NCBI RefSeq assembly: GCF_900129855.1
Contig: NZ_LT670819.1
Location: forward strand, 1,240,001-1,304,000
DNA: 64,000 nt
Source of the DNA: Streptomyces sp. 3214.6
Lineage (GTDB): Bacteria; Actinomycetota; Actinomycetes; Streptomycetales; Streptomycetaceae
Direction of reading: 5' to 3'
Shown here: positions 8,374 to 18,500 of the stretch, in pieces
Position numbering within the stretch: the first letter of the stretch is position 1
Layout: each line of letters opens with the position of its first letter
The notes under the pieces: model-generated
Database searches by the model: none
The model's input: only the letters and a program-made list of their open reading frames with translations
Told to the model about the DNA's origin: nothing
Program-made: the position numbers and the translations under genes

Positions 8374-11300
8374 ATGAAGGCGGCGCCGGACAAAAGACCC
8401 AGCGCAAGGACCAGCGCGGCGCCGGCACGCCCGGCAGCCCCCGCACAGGCACAGGCACAGGCACAGGCACCGGCCCGGCCCACGGCTGAGGGATCCAGCT
8501 CACCCACCACCGCGGCCGGGCCGGAGAGCGCCCCGCCGGCGGAACTCACCCCGCAGCAGCTACGTCTGCTGCAGACAGGGGCGGGGAACGCGGCGGTGGC
8601 GCGGCTGGTCGTGCAGCGCCAGGCCGCGGCCGCGCCCTCGACGGCTGCCCCGGCTCCGCCGGTCAAACAGCCGCCGTCCGCTTCGCCCGCCTTCCAGGGC
8701 CTGAAGTCCGAGGTGCGGGCGAAGAAGACCGCGGCCTCCCGGCACGCTCCCGCCGCCGCGGAGTCGGAGGCCGCGCAGAAGGCCGCCGTCGCCCCGCCGG
8801 ACGACAAGCAGGCCCAGGGCAAGGCGGCACAGGCCGAGAAGATGAACGCCGCCAAGCCCGGCACCTTCGACAAGGCCGCCTTCATCGCCGCCGTCAACCA
8901 GGCCATCACCGCGCAGGCCCCGAAGAACCTCGACGAGGCCGACCACTTCTCCGGGTCCGGCAAGGCGGAGGCCGTCAAGAGTCGGGTCAGTGGGCAGGTC
9001 GGCCAGAGCAAAGCCGCCTCCGCCAAGGAGATCGACACCGCCACCAAGGCGGCACCCGACCTGTCCAAGGCCAAGGACAAACCCGTCACCCCGCTCACTC
9101 CCGACGCTCCCCCGCCCGTCCCCGGCGCCCCTAACCCGGCGGGCGCGGTCCCGGCCCGGCAACCGGACGCGGTCACCGACTTCTCCGGCGGCCCGCAGCA
9201 GATCAACCAGCAGATGGCCGACGCCGAGGTGACGGAGGACCAGCTAGCCAAGAGCAACGAGCCTCAGTTCACTGATGCCCTCGGCGCCAAGAAGGAGGGC
9301 GAGAAGCACTCCGCGACGGCGCCGGGGCAGGCTCGCGGCGCCGAGGCCAAGCAGCTGGCCGCCGCCAAGCAGGGCGCGGCGGCCGTCGGCGCCCAGGCCA
9401 TGACCGGTCTCGCCGCCGCGCGCACCGCCACCGGCAAGCAGGTCGACGGCGGCAAGGGCGCCACCAAGTCCGCCGACGAACGCAGACGCGCCGAGGTCAC
9501 CGCCCGCCTGCAGAAGGTCTTCGACGGCACGAAGACGGACGTGGAGAGGACCCTCTCCGGTCTGGACAAGCTCGTCGACGAGAGGTTCACGGCCGGCGAG
9601 AAGGCCGCGCGGGACGCCTTCATGGCGGACCAGAAACGCCGGATGGACGCCTACAAGGACAAGCGGTACTCCGGCTGGACCGGCAAACTCAAGTGGGTCA
9701 AGGACAAGTTCGCGGGCCTGCCCGAGGAGGCCAACCAGCTCTTCCAGGAGTCCCGCAAGCTCTACGTCGCCCAGATGCAGAACGTCATCTCCTCCATCGC
9801 CGACGTCATCGGCACCGAACTGGGCAAGGCCAAGGACCGCATCGCGCGCGGACGCGCCGAACTCAAGGCAGAGGTCGACAGACTCCCCGCCGACCTGAAG
9901 AAGTTCGGCCAGCAGGCCGCCAAGGACTTCACAGAGAAGTTCGACGGCCTGCAAGCGGACGTCGACGCGAAGTCGGACCAACTCGTCCAGGACCTCGCCC
10001 AGAAGTACACCCAGGCGCTGAACGCGGTAGACGACGAGATCAAGAAACTCCAGGAGGAGAACAAGGGCCTGATCGCCAAGGCCAAGGACGCTGTCGTCGG
10101 GGTCATCCAGACCATCATCGAACTGAAGAACATGCTGCTGGGCGTTCTGGCGAAGGCCGCCACGGCGGTCATGAACATCATCAAGGACCCCATCGGGTTT
10201 CTCCGCAACCTGGTCAACGCCGTCAGCACCGGTCTGCACCGGTTCGTCGGCAACATCGCCGAACACCTCAAAAAGGGCCTGGTCTCCTGGCTGTTGGGCA
10301 CCGCCGCCAGCGCGGGGCTGTCCCTGCCCGCCAAGTTCGACCTCAAGGGCATCCTCCAGGTCATCGGCGGTCTGCTGGGGCTGACCTGGGCCAACATCCG
10401 CGCCCGCATCACCCGCAAGGGCGTCCCCGACCAGGCGGTCACCGCCGCCGAACAGTCCGTCCCCGTGGCGCAGGCCCTCCAACGCGAGGGCCCGGCGGGC
10501 GCCGTCGAGCACATCAAGGAGTCCGTCGGCGACCTCAAGTCGACGATCCTCCAGAAGCTCACCTCCTATTTGATCCCCACCGTCATCGTCGCCGGCATCA
10601 CCTGGATCGTCTCCCTCCTCAACCCGGCCTCGGCCTTCGTCCGCGCCGTCAAGGGCATCATCGACATCGTCACGTTCGTGGTGACCCAGGGCGCCCAGCT
10701 CATCGGGTTCGTCAACTCGGTGCTGGACGCGGTCGTCGCCATCGCGAGCGGCGGCGAGGCCGGCGTCCCCGCCCTCATCGAGGGCGCCCTCGCCGCCTCC
10801 ATCCCCGTCCTCATCGGCTTCCTCGCCGCCCTGCTGGGCGTCGGCAACCTCGCGTCCAAGGTCAAACAGGTCTTCCACGCGGTCGCCAAGCCGGTCAACA
10901 AGGCCATCGACAAGATCGTCGATTTCATCGCGAAGACGGCGAAGAAGCTGTGGACGAAACTGAAGAGCAAATCCAGCAAGGACAAGGGGAAGGGGAAGGG
11001 AACCGAAAAGCCGGGCGACGCCAAGGGTGTCGACGTACCCCGGCGGCTGGTCGAACCGGCCGAGCTCACCATCGGCCAGGTCAGTCCCGAACTCGCCAAG
11101 GAGATCCAGGAAGCGAGCGACGGACAAGCCATACACCAGACCGGTGGCGACCCGAAACAGGTCACCAAGACCCTGCTGACCCAGCACGGTGACGCCGCAT
11201 ACGACAAGACCAGCGGCACACTCACCCTGCCCGCGCTTTCCGGTGGCAGCGCCGGTTCCCTGTCCGCGCTCGGCTCGCAGCTCGCCGGCCAGACCGGCGT

Positions 11301-12090
11301 CTCGAAGGTCACGCTGGAAAAGCAGGGCGGGAACGCCGAAGTCTGGGGACACATCAATCCGCGGGTGCGACTGGCCAAAATCACCGGTCTGCCGACGGAT
11401 GAGGCGATCCTGCGCATCGCGGTGACGCAGGTCGGCATCGTGCAGTTCCTCAAGAACATGGCCTCGGGTACTCCTATGACGGTTACTCAAGGGGCGGTGA
11501 CCGGCACCATGGGCCTGGCGCAACTCGAGGCGGCATGGACGAAACAGGTGAACGTCGACTACCTGAAGAACAAGTTCCGTGGGGCGATGAAGGGGCATCA
11601 TGAATGGCTGCCGAGCGACTACATTCTCGAGGTGACCCAGCGCGCGTCCAGAGACCTCGTCGCCGGCCCGAAGTGGATAGACCTGCAGCATGAACTCCGC
11701 TCCGCGACGTTCCAGGTTGTGTACAGCCCCGCTATGGCGGCACCTCTGATCGTCCAGTACAAGCGCGCCGGAGACGCCACGGAGCGCCCCTACAGCGTCC
11801 CGCACGGGCACGTGGGGGCGGTCTACTACCCGCGGCGGTCGGGCCAGGAGAAGACTGAGGGATCAGCCGCGTTCCACAATGAACTCCGCGCTGCGTTCAC
11901 GGGCGCGACCACCGTCAAGGGGGCCGCGCAGGCAGCGCAGGCGGTTGCCACCAGATGGGTCTGGAACGGATCGGCCATGTCGCCGGAGATCCACCCGCTG
12001 TGCGTGGACAAGAATGGCAACCGCGTGACGGCCGCCGGCCAGACCGCCAACGTGGCTGCTATCGAAGCCCTCTTCCGCAAGTTCGTCTGA
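8374..12090 (+). CDS. candidate eCIS cargo/effector, 1238 residues, with C-terminal putative GHH-type toxin domain
   Basis: Residues 1-60 are disordered and Ala/Pro/Gln-rich. Residues 61-83 carry the motif LLQTGAGNAAVARLVVQRQ, a sequence type common in eCIS-linked DUF4157 proteins. Residues about 340-600 are helical and charged. Hydrophobic segments follow up to about residue 870, including YLIPTVIVAGITWIVSLL and PVLIGFLAALLGVGNL. A Lys-rich linker (KSKSSKDKGKGKG) near 865-880 separates the C-terminal part. That part contains GHHEWLPSDY at residues 1074-1083, which resembles the GHH signature of HNH/EndoVII-fold polymorphic toxins. The reading is a large delivered protein with membrane-active and nuclease-like parts. 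Function is inferred; the GHH match rests on a short motif. Confidence 0.7.
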   Translation: MKAAPDKRPSARTSAAPARPAAPAQAQAQAQAPARPTAEGSSSPTTAAGPESAPPAELTPQQLRLLQTGAGNAAVARLVVQRQAAAAPSTAAPAPPVKQPPSASPAFQGLKSEVRAKKTAASRHAPAAAESEAAQKAAVAPPDDKQAQGKAAQAEKMNAAKPGTFDKAAFIAAVNQAITAQAPKNLDEADHFSGSGKAEAVKSRVSGQVGQSKAASAKEIDTATKAAPDLSKAKDKPVTPLTPDAPPPVPGAPNPAGAVPARQPDAVTDFSGGPQQINQQMADAEVTEDQLAKSNEPQFTDALGAKKEGEKHSATAPGQARGAEAKQLAAAKQGAAAVGAQAMTGLAAARTATGKQVDGGKGATKSADERRRAEVTARLQKVFDGTKTDVERTLSGLDKLVDERFTAGEKAARDAFMADQKRRMDAYKDKRYSGWTGKLKWVKDKFAGLPEEANQLFQESRKLYVAQMQNVISSIADVIGTELGKAKDRIARGRAELKAEVDRLPADLKKFGQQAAKDFTEKFDGLQADVDAKSDQLVQDLAQKYTQALNAVDDEIKKLQEENKGLIAKAKDAVVGVIQTIIELKNMLLGVLAKAATAVMNIIKDPIGFLRNLVNAVSTGLHRFVGNIAEHLKKGLVSWLLGTAASAGLSLPAKFDLKGILQVIGGLLGLTWANIRARITRKGVPDQAVTAAEQSVPVAQALQREGPAGAVEHIKESVGDLKSTILQKLTSYLIPTVIVAGITWIVSLLNPASAFVRAVKGIIDIVTFVVTQGAQLIGFVNSVLDAVVAIASGGEAGVPALIEGALAASIPVLIGFLAALLGVGNLASKVKQVFHAVAKPVNKAIDKIVDFIAKTAKKLWTKLKSKSSKDKGKGKGTEKPGDAKGVDVPRRLVEPAELTIGQVSPELAKEIQEASDGQAIHQTGGDPKQVTKTLLTQHGDAAYDKTSGTLTLPALSGGSAGSLSALGSQLAGQTGVSKVTLEKQGGNAEVWGHINPRVRLAKITGLPTDEAILRIAVTQVGIVQFLKNMASGTPMTVTQGAVTGTMGLAQLEAAWTKQVNVDYLKNKFRGAMKGHHEWLPSDYILEVTQRASRDLVAGPKWIDLQHELRSATFQVVYSPAMAAPLIVQYKRAGDATERPYSVPHGHVGAVYYPRRSGQEKTEGSAAFHNELRAAFTGATTVKGAAQAAQAVATRWVWNGSAMSPEIHPLCVDKNGNRVTAAGQTANVAAIEALFRKFV

Positions 12091-12103
12091 CGGGTGGGAA
12101 GAC

Positions 12104-12715
12104 ATGACTGAATTCGACTACGAGCGACACCTCGTCAAGGGCGACGCCGACACCGCCCGCTCCTGGGTTGAGTCCTCCGCCCTGCCCGATGACCAGAAGG
12201 CCGACCTGCTCACGTTCGTCGCGAACTTCCCCTCGCTCACGTTCGTCAAGGAAGACGATGCCGTCTTCGAGCACTACGCCGAGACGGACGGGGTGGCGCT
12301 TCCCGCATGGCTGCGCGAGGTGCGATCGACACTCGCGTTCGTGGATCCACCGGTTCTGCTCCAGGTCGACGACTTCCAGTGGTACAACTCGCCACGATCC
12401 GATGACGTGGAAGACATGTGGTATGACCTGCGGTTCGGGTACCACGGTGAGGAACAGCGCGCACTCTTCTCCGACGACGCCCGCATCTATCGGATCGCAG
12501 GGTCGTGGGACGGCGAGGAGTCCTATCTGGGTGTCGATCTCCTGAATCCGGAGGACCAGCGGATCTTCGACTTCTCCGGTGCCGATCTGCGTGACAACAA
12601 GCTCGCCGGGCGTCCGGTGCGGGGTTCTCTGTACCCCGTTTTCGGCTCCTACGCCGAGTTCCTCGCGCACATCGCCGATGTGCGGCCCCTCGACGACGAC
12701 CCCGAAGGCGAGTGA
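12104..12715 (+). CDS. putative immunity protein for the adjacent cargo toxin
   Basis: A 203-residue strongly acidic soluble protein with no signal peptide or membrane segment (WYNSPRSDDVEDMWYDLRF and PLDDDPEGE show the acidity). Its ATG lies 13 bases after the cargo stop on the same strand, preceded by GGTGGGAAG. Small acidic proteins encoded directly after a polymorphic toxin are usually cognate immunity proteins, but I do not recognise this one as a named immunity family. An alternative is a cargo-specific chaperone. It converges on the AAA ATPase gene and appears to be the last gene of its operon. Confidence 0.55.
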   Translation: MTEFDYERHLVKGDADTARSWVESSALPDDQKADLLTFVANFPSLTFVKEDDAVFEHYAETDGVALPAWLREVRSTLAFVDPPVLLQVDDFQWYNSPRSDDVEDMWYDLRFGYHGEEQRALFSDDARIYRIAGSWDGEESYLGVDLLNPEDQRIFDFSGADLRDNKLAGRPVRGSLYPVFGSYAEFLAHIADVRPLDDDPEGE

Positions 12716-12758
12716 CGCCTCGGCCGGCGAGGCGTGCCATTGGGCCAGTCAGGTCAGG

Positions 12759-14780
12759 TCACAGGACCAGCAAGTCGGCGTACGGGCCGAACTCGCTCGC
12801 CAGCGTCAGGCGGCCCAGTTTCTGGTACTCGCGTTGGACGGCGTGGATCAGCTGGCGCATGGTCAGCGGAGAGCCCGCGTCGGCGGTGAGGTAGGCGGCG
12901 GTGACGGCGATGGAGCGGATGTTGCCGCCGGCGAGTTCGAAGGAGTTCGCGCAGAAGGGGAGATCGAGGTCACCGGCCCCGGGCAGGAGGGGGGCCAGAC
13001 AGCGGTGCCAGAGGGCGAGGCGCTGGGTGGGGTCGGGGACGGGGAAGTCGACGACGAGGTCGAGGCGGCGGGTGAAGGCGTCGTCGAGGTTGGCGCGGAG
13101 GTTGGTGGCGAGGACGGCGAGGCCGTCGAATGACTCCATGCGCTGGAGGAGGTAGGCGCTCTCGACGTTGGCGTAACGGTCGTGGGCGTCCTTGACCTCG
13201 GAGCGCTTGCCGAAGATCGCGTCGGCCTCGTCGAAGAGGAGGACGCCGTTCACGCCGGCCGCTTCGGAGAAGATGCGCTCGAGGTTCTTCTCGGTCTCGC
13301 CGACGTATTTGTCGATGACCGTGGACAGGTCGACGGTGTAGAGGTCCAGGCCCAGGTCGGCGGCGATGACCTCGGCGGACATGGTCTTGCCGGTGCCGGA
13401 GTCGCCCGCGAACAGGGCTACGACGCCTCGGCCACGGGCGCCGCCGGGACGCATCCCCCATTCGCCGAGGACCCGGTCGCGGTGACGGGCGCGGGCCGTG
13501 AGTTCGCGGAGCTGGGAGAGGGTGTCGGGAGGGAGGACCAGGTCGTCCCAGCCGACGGCGGGTTCGATGCGGCGGGCGAGGAGGTCGAGTCCGGCGGAAT
13601 TCTGGGCCCGGGCGCCGCGCCGTACATGCTCGGGGCGCAGTTCGGCGCCGTCCAGGAGCGCGTTCTGGGCGGCGCTTCGGGCTGCCCGGGTGATCTGCTC
13701 CGGGGTGAGGAGGAAGGGCGCCAGCAGGTTCGGGACGTTGATGCCGGCGGGCACGGCGGGCCCGTACGCGGCCTGCCACAGCGCGGCTCGTGCGGTCGGC
13801 TCGACTCGTGGGGCGCGCAGGAGCAACGGGGGTCGAGTGGACCAGGCGGCGTCCCACGGGGGGTGCCCCACGAGGACGACGGGGACGGGGGCGTCCGTCA
13901 ACTGCCGTAGCAGCGCGGCCCGTTCGCGGTCGCGGTCCAGGGCGTCGACCGGGGCGCAGACCAGACCGGCGCCGGTCAGCCGGGCTTCGCGTACGGCGGT
14001 GCGCACGGCGTCCGCGGGGGCCGGGTCGCGGGCGAGGCGGGCCAGGTCCAGGGCAAGGGCGGGACGCCCGGCGCCGGCGAGAGCGGTCGCGGCGAGGGCC
14101 GGGCCGGCGCCGCCCTGGTCCTCGCGCAGATAGGCCAGGGGTACCTCGGCCGCGAGGGCCCGGGCCAGCGGGGCGGCGTCGCCCACCCCGGGCACGGGCG
14201 GGGCAGGGGTCAGCAGGTCGGCGACCCGGGGGTCGGGGGTGTCGTCCCCGAGCAGGTGCGCGGCGACCCGGTCCGGTACGCGCAGGGCGCGCCCGAGGAA
14301 CGGACGGTCCGGGTCCTCGACGGTCAGCAGGCCGCCGCAGAGCAGGGGCGCGGTGGCGCCGAGGCGGGCGCGGGCGGCGGCGTCCGCCGGGGACAGTCCG
14401 CACAGTGTCAGGGCCAGGCCGATGGAGGGGCGGCGCCGGGTGACGTCGTCGTTGAGATAGCCGTAGAACGATTCGAAGCGGGCGTCCAGATCGGGCAGGA
14501 GGGCGATGAGCAGGATCTCGACGTCGAGGTCGGTCAGGCCCAGGCCGGTCGTGAGGCGGCGCAGGCTGGTGGGCGGGACGGCGGTGTCGGCTCGCGTCTC
14601 GGCCTCGGCGTGCCGGGCGGCGTCCGTGCGGTCGGGGGCGGCGGGACGGGGTGGGGTGTTCAGGAGGCGGTCGACGGTGTCGTCGGTGAGGTAGAGGCCC
14701 CGGAAGGCGTCGTCGGGGTTGGGGTCGGTCTGTCTGCGGGCGGCGACGGCGCGGCGTACGCGTTCCTCGACGAGGACCAC
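12759..14780 (-). CDS. eCIS AAA+ ATPase (Afp15/Pvc15-like)
   Basis: At least 673 residues. The N-terminal half is a degenerate ATPase-like and helical region. The C-terminal AAA+ module has Walker A GDSGTGKT near residue 458, Walker B LLFDEADA near 517, and the sensor/arginine-finger region ATNLRANLDDAFTRRLD. eCIS-type AAA ATPases are thought to act in assembly or cargo loading. The start is uncertain. GTG 14780 has no ribosome-binding site, while the frame stays open upstream and reads IAENPSLRHLLDR from 14819. An AGGAG lies six bases before that point, but the codon there is ATC. The stop lies 44 bases from the convergent immunity gene. Confidence 0.9.
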   Translation of the reverse strand: MVLVEERVRRAVAARRQTDPNPDDAFRGLYLTDDTVDRLLNTPPRPAAPDRTDAARHAEAETRADTAVPPTSLRRLTTGLGLTDLDVEILLIALLPDLDARFESFYGYLNDDVTRRRPSIGLALTLCGLSPADAAARARLGATAPLLCGGLLTVEDPDRPFLGRALRVPDRVAAHLLGDDTPDPRVADLLTPAPPVPGVGDAAPLARALAAEVPLAYLREDQGGAGPALAATALAGAGRPALALDLARLARDPAPADAVRTAVREARLTGAGLVCAPVDALDRDRERAALLRQLTDAPVPVVLVGHPPWDAAWSTRPPLLLRAPRVEPTARAALWQAAYGPAVPAGINVPNLLAPFLLTPEQITRAARSAAQNALLDGAELRPEHVRRGARAQNSAGLDLLARRIEPAVGWDDLVLPPDTLSQLRELTARARHRDRVLGEWGMRPGGARGRGVVALFAGDSGTGKTMSAEVIAADLGLDLYTVDLSTVIDKYVGETEKNLERIFSEAAGVNGVLLFDEADAIFGKRSEVKDAHDRYANVESAYLLQRMESFDGLAVLATNLRANLDDAFTRRLDLVVDFPVPDPTQRLALWHRCLAPLLPGAGDLDLPFCANSFELAGGNIRSIAVTAAYLTADAGSPLTMRQLIHAVQREYQKLGRLTLASEFGPYADLLVL

Positions 14781-14850
14781 CCGGTCCAGCAGGTGGCGAA
14801 GGCTGGGGTTCTCGGCGATGGGATGCTCCTCGCTCCCTGGTTGTCGGTGC

Positions 14851-15531
14851 TCATTCGCGGACGCGCCGGGACCGTGCCGGGCGCGGGCGGCGCGCCACCG
14901 GCTCGTCCGCCGCGTCGGTTCCCCGCGCTCCGGTGGCGCCCTGGTCGGTGTGGCCGGTGTTCTCCAACCCGAGCCGCAGGCCGCCCTCCTCGGTGACCGG
15001 CGGCGCCGCCGCGACGGTGCCCGTGCCGACGAGGGGGAGGCTGATCACGAGGTCGAGGGAAGGCTTCAGCTCACCGCCGAGCGCGCTCCACACGTCCGCG
15101 AACGCCCGGTCCTCGGGGGGCGGCAGCGCGATCGTCATCGGCACCGACAGGGGAAGCTCGGCCAGTGAGCCGCTCATGTGCTCGGCGGGCATGGCGTCGC
15201 TGCTCAGCAGGCACAGCAGGAGGGACGACAACAAGCGGTGTTCGTCCTCGGGGCGCCGGGTCCAGGCGGTGATCAGGTAGGACAGCTTGAAGTACCGGGG
15301 CGGGCGGTGCCGGGCGATGACGGTGCCCCGGTCGTCGTACTCGTTGGACAGGCCGCGAGAGCGGCGGCGCATGTCCTCCCGGATGTCGTAGAGGTACAGA
15401 TTGACGGTGGGGGCGTTGACCTTGGCCGCCCACTCGCGGGTGGGCGCGTCGAACATGACGCTGACCTGGGTGCCGCTCAGGGCGTCGTTGCGTACGAGAG
15501 CGCGCAGTGCGTCGTCCACCTCGTGGATCAC
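14851..15531 (-). CDS. eCIS cap/terminator protein, DUF4255 (Pvc16-like)
   Basis: A 226-residue protein matching the DUF4255/Pvc16 N-terminal family: MIHEVDDALRALVRNDAL, then VNLYLYDIREDMRRRS, RPPRYFKLSYLITAWTRRPEDEHRLL and PLSVPMTIALPPPEDRAFAD. The last about 50 residues are a disordered basic tail. This family caps the sheath-tube end distal to the baseplate. The stop lies directly before the AAA ATPase, so the two form an operon. With sheath, tube and AAA it firmly identifies the locus as an eCIS rather than a prophage. Confidence 0.9.
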   Translation of the reverse strand: MIHEVDDALRALVRNDALSGTQVSVMFDAPTREWAAKVNAPTVNLYLYDIREDMRRRSRGLSNEYDDRGTVIARHRPPRYFKLSYLITAWTRRPEDEHRLLSSLLLCLLSSDAMPAEHMSGSLAELPLSVPMTIALPPPEDRAFADVWSALGGELKPSLDLVISLPLVGTGTVAAAPPVTEEGGLRLGLENTGHTDQGATGARGTDAADEPVARRPRPARSRRVRE

Positions 15532-15550
15532 GTTTCCCCCTTCGCCTTGC

Positions 15551-18500
15551 TCATCCGCGGCCGATGAAGTCGGGTGGCTGGAGGCTGCGCGGCACGACGA
15601 GGACCGGCGCGGTGAGCGGGTCGTATCCGGGTCCTGTGGCGCGCAGCAGCCGGGGTCCGGTCCGGTCCTTGCGCAGGACGAGGACCTGGGTGCGGAACGT
15701 TCCGTCGGCGCCCACCCGCACCGGAACGGTCGCCGCGGTGATGCCCTGACTCCACTTCAGTTGTACGACGGTTCCGGCGGGGAAGTCGCGGCCCTCGGCG
15801 AGGACGACGTCGCCGAGCCGGGCGACGGCGGGCCCGGCGGTCAGCACGGGCTGGAGGACCCGGAGCCGGACCGTGTCGGTGTTGTTCGCGGTACGCGGGT
15901 CGGTCGGCGTGCCCGCGACCCGCGCCGTCAGGGTGCCGCTGGTGGCCTTGTCGTACGACAGTTTGGCGGTGACCTGGATGCGGCCGCCGGCCGGCAGGGT
16001 GCAGGGGCGGGCGGCGGTGCAGCGGTCCTGCGGGCTCACCACGGTGGCGGACCCGGGTGTCCCGCTGGTCAGGACGACGTTCGTCGCGTTGTCCGGTCCC
16101 GCGTTGGTGAGGGTGAACGTCGCCGTGACGGTGCCGCCGGTGAAGGCGGGCTGCGGGTCGGCGGCGGCGGTCACCGCGAGGTCGGCTGCGGGTGCGACCG
16201 GCACGGGCGGGATCAGGATGACGGTCACGACGGCGGTGTCGCTGCCGGTGTTGCCCGCCTTGTCGGTCGCCGTGCAGGTGACGGTCGTCTTCCCGAGCGG
16301 GAAGTTCGTCCCGGAGGGCGGAGTGCAGGTGGTGGGGAGGGTGCCGTCGACGAGGTCCTGGGCGGTGGCGGTGTAGGTGACGGGTGCGCCGGCCCGGCTG
16401 AGGGTCCGTACGGTGCGGTCGTCGACCTGGACGACGGGCTTGCCGTCGTCGACGACGGTGAAGACGGCGGTGTCGGTGCCGGTGTTGCCGGCGGCGTCGG
16501 TCGCGGTGCAGGTCACGGTGGTCGTGCCGACCGGGAAGGTGGAACCGGACGGGGGCGTGCAGGTGACGGCCACGGGGCCGTCCACAAGGTCCGTGGCCGT
16601 GGCGGTGTACTCGATCACGGCGCCGGCGGGACCGGTGGCCGGCACGGTGCGGTCGTCCACGGTGACGGCGGGCGCGGTCGTGTCGACCACCGTGATCACG
16701 GCGGTGTCCGTACCGGTGTTCTCGTGCGCGTCCGTCGACGTGCAGGTCACCGTCGTCGCCCCGATCGGGAAGGTGGAGCCGGGGGGCGGGGTGCAGGTGA
16801 CCGTCGTCGGCCCGTCCACGATGTCGACCGCGGTGGCGCTGTACTCCACGGCCGCGCCGTCGGGACCGGTGGCCTCCACCGTCTTGTCGTCGACGGTCAC
16901 GACGGGCGGGGTCGTGTCGACCACTCTGATCACGGCGGTGTCCGTGCCGGTGTTCTCGCGGGAGTCCGTCGCCGTGCAGGTCACCGTCGTCGCCCCGATC
17001 GGGAACGTCGAACCCGACGGCGGTCTGCAGGTGACCGGTACGTTCCCGTCGACGGTGTCCTGCGCCGACGCGGGGTACTCCACGACCGCGCCGTCGGGTC
17101 CGGTCGCCTCCGCGGTGCGGTCCTCGACGGTGACGAGGGGGCCGGTCGAGTCGATCACCGTGAACTCGGCGGTGTCGGTGCCGGTGTTGCCGGCGGCGTC
17201 GGTCGCGGTGCAGGTGACGGTGGTCCTCCCGATCGGGAACGTCGAGCCGGAGGACGGCTCGCACACCACCGCGACGTCGCCGTCCACGAGGTCCGTGGCC
17301 GTGGCCGGATAGGTGATCACGGCGCCGTCGGGGCCGGTCGCCTCGACGGTGCGATCGTCGACGTTCACCGCCGGCGCGGTGGTGTCGACGACGGTGAACA
17401 CGGCCGTGTCGCGGCCGGTGTTGCCCGCCTTGTCGGTCGCCGTGCAGGTGACCGTCGTCCGCCCGATCGGGAAGCGTGTCCCGGAGGGCGGCTCGCACGA
17501 CACCGGGACGTCGCCGTCGACGTTGTCGCGCGCGACGGCCGGGTAGTCGACGACCGCGCCGCCCGGGCCGGTGGCCTCCACCGTGCGGTCGTCGACGGTC
17601 ACGGTCGGCGCGGTCACGTCGTTGACGGTGATACGGATCTGTTCCCGGTAGGCCGGGTCCGCCGCCGGGCCGAGGGTGAACTGGACGGTGCAGGACAGGG
17701 TGGAGCCCTGCGGCGCGTCCGGGGACACCGTGATCTGCTCGCTGAAAGCGACGGTCTGACCGCTGGTCACCTGGACGCTCGGCGGAGAGAGCGAGACGCT
17801 CAGCGAGCGGTCGCACTCCACGAGCCGGTGACCGACGGTGACCGGCAGGTTCGTCAGACCCTGGACGATGGCGTTCGACACGTCGTTCGCGTTGATGCCC
17901 CGGAGGTACGTACCGCCGGTGGCCTCGGTGACCTGTGTGGCTTGGTCGTATTCGTCGAGCCCGTCTCCGCCGACGCCGACGGCGAGGACCTTGACGCCGT
18001 GGTCCTTGAGCGTCTGTATGACGTCCGCCAGGTGGTGGTCGTGGCTCGGTTCGTGGGTGGGCGCGTCGCCGACGAGGACGACGATGGGGCTGGCCCCGTC
18101 GCGGAAGGTGTTCCGGCCGCCCGCCCCCGTCGCCACCTCGAACAGCCCGTTGCCCCAGTCCTCCGGCACGTCGTCGCCGTAATTGGCGTCCAGCTGATCG
18201 ACGCCGCGCTGGATGGCGGCGCGGTCTTGGGTGAACGGCTGGTGGAGGAGGAAGAGGCGGGCGGCGCCGACCTCCGGATCGGCCTGGTCGCCGAAGCTGG
18301 CCACGGCGAACCGGGAGTCGGGCTGCACGTCGAAGACCTGGTCGACGATCGTGGGCAGGTTGGCCTTCACGTTGGCGATGACGCTGCCCATGCTCCCCGT
18401 GTTGTCCACCAGCAGCACGACATCCGGCTTGGGCGGCACCGCCGGGGTCCGCACCCGCTTGGCGACCGTGATCGAGGCGCCGGGGTTCAACGCCTGCTCC

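Noticed and set aside
9244..11811. 855-codon minus-strand open frame inside the cargo gene
   Set aside because: It mirrors the G/C-ending codons of the plus-strand gene and is rich in Leu, Asp and Gly with no motif; the plus strand has the shared eCIS motif, coiled-coil and membrane segments.
16377..17312. Plus-strand repetitive Val/Thr/Ser-rich open frame
   Set aside because: It is the antisense image of the HYR repeats.
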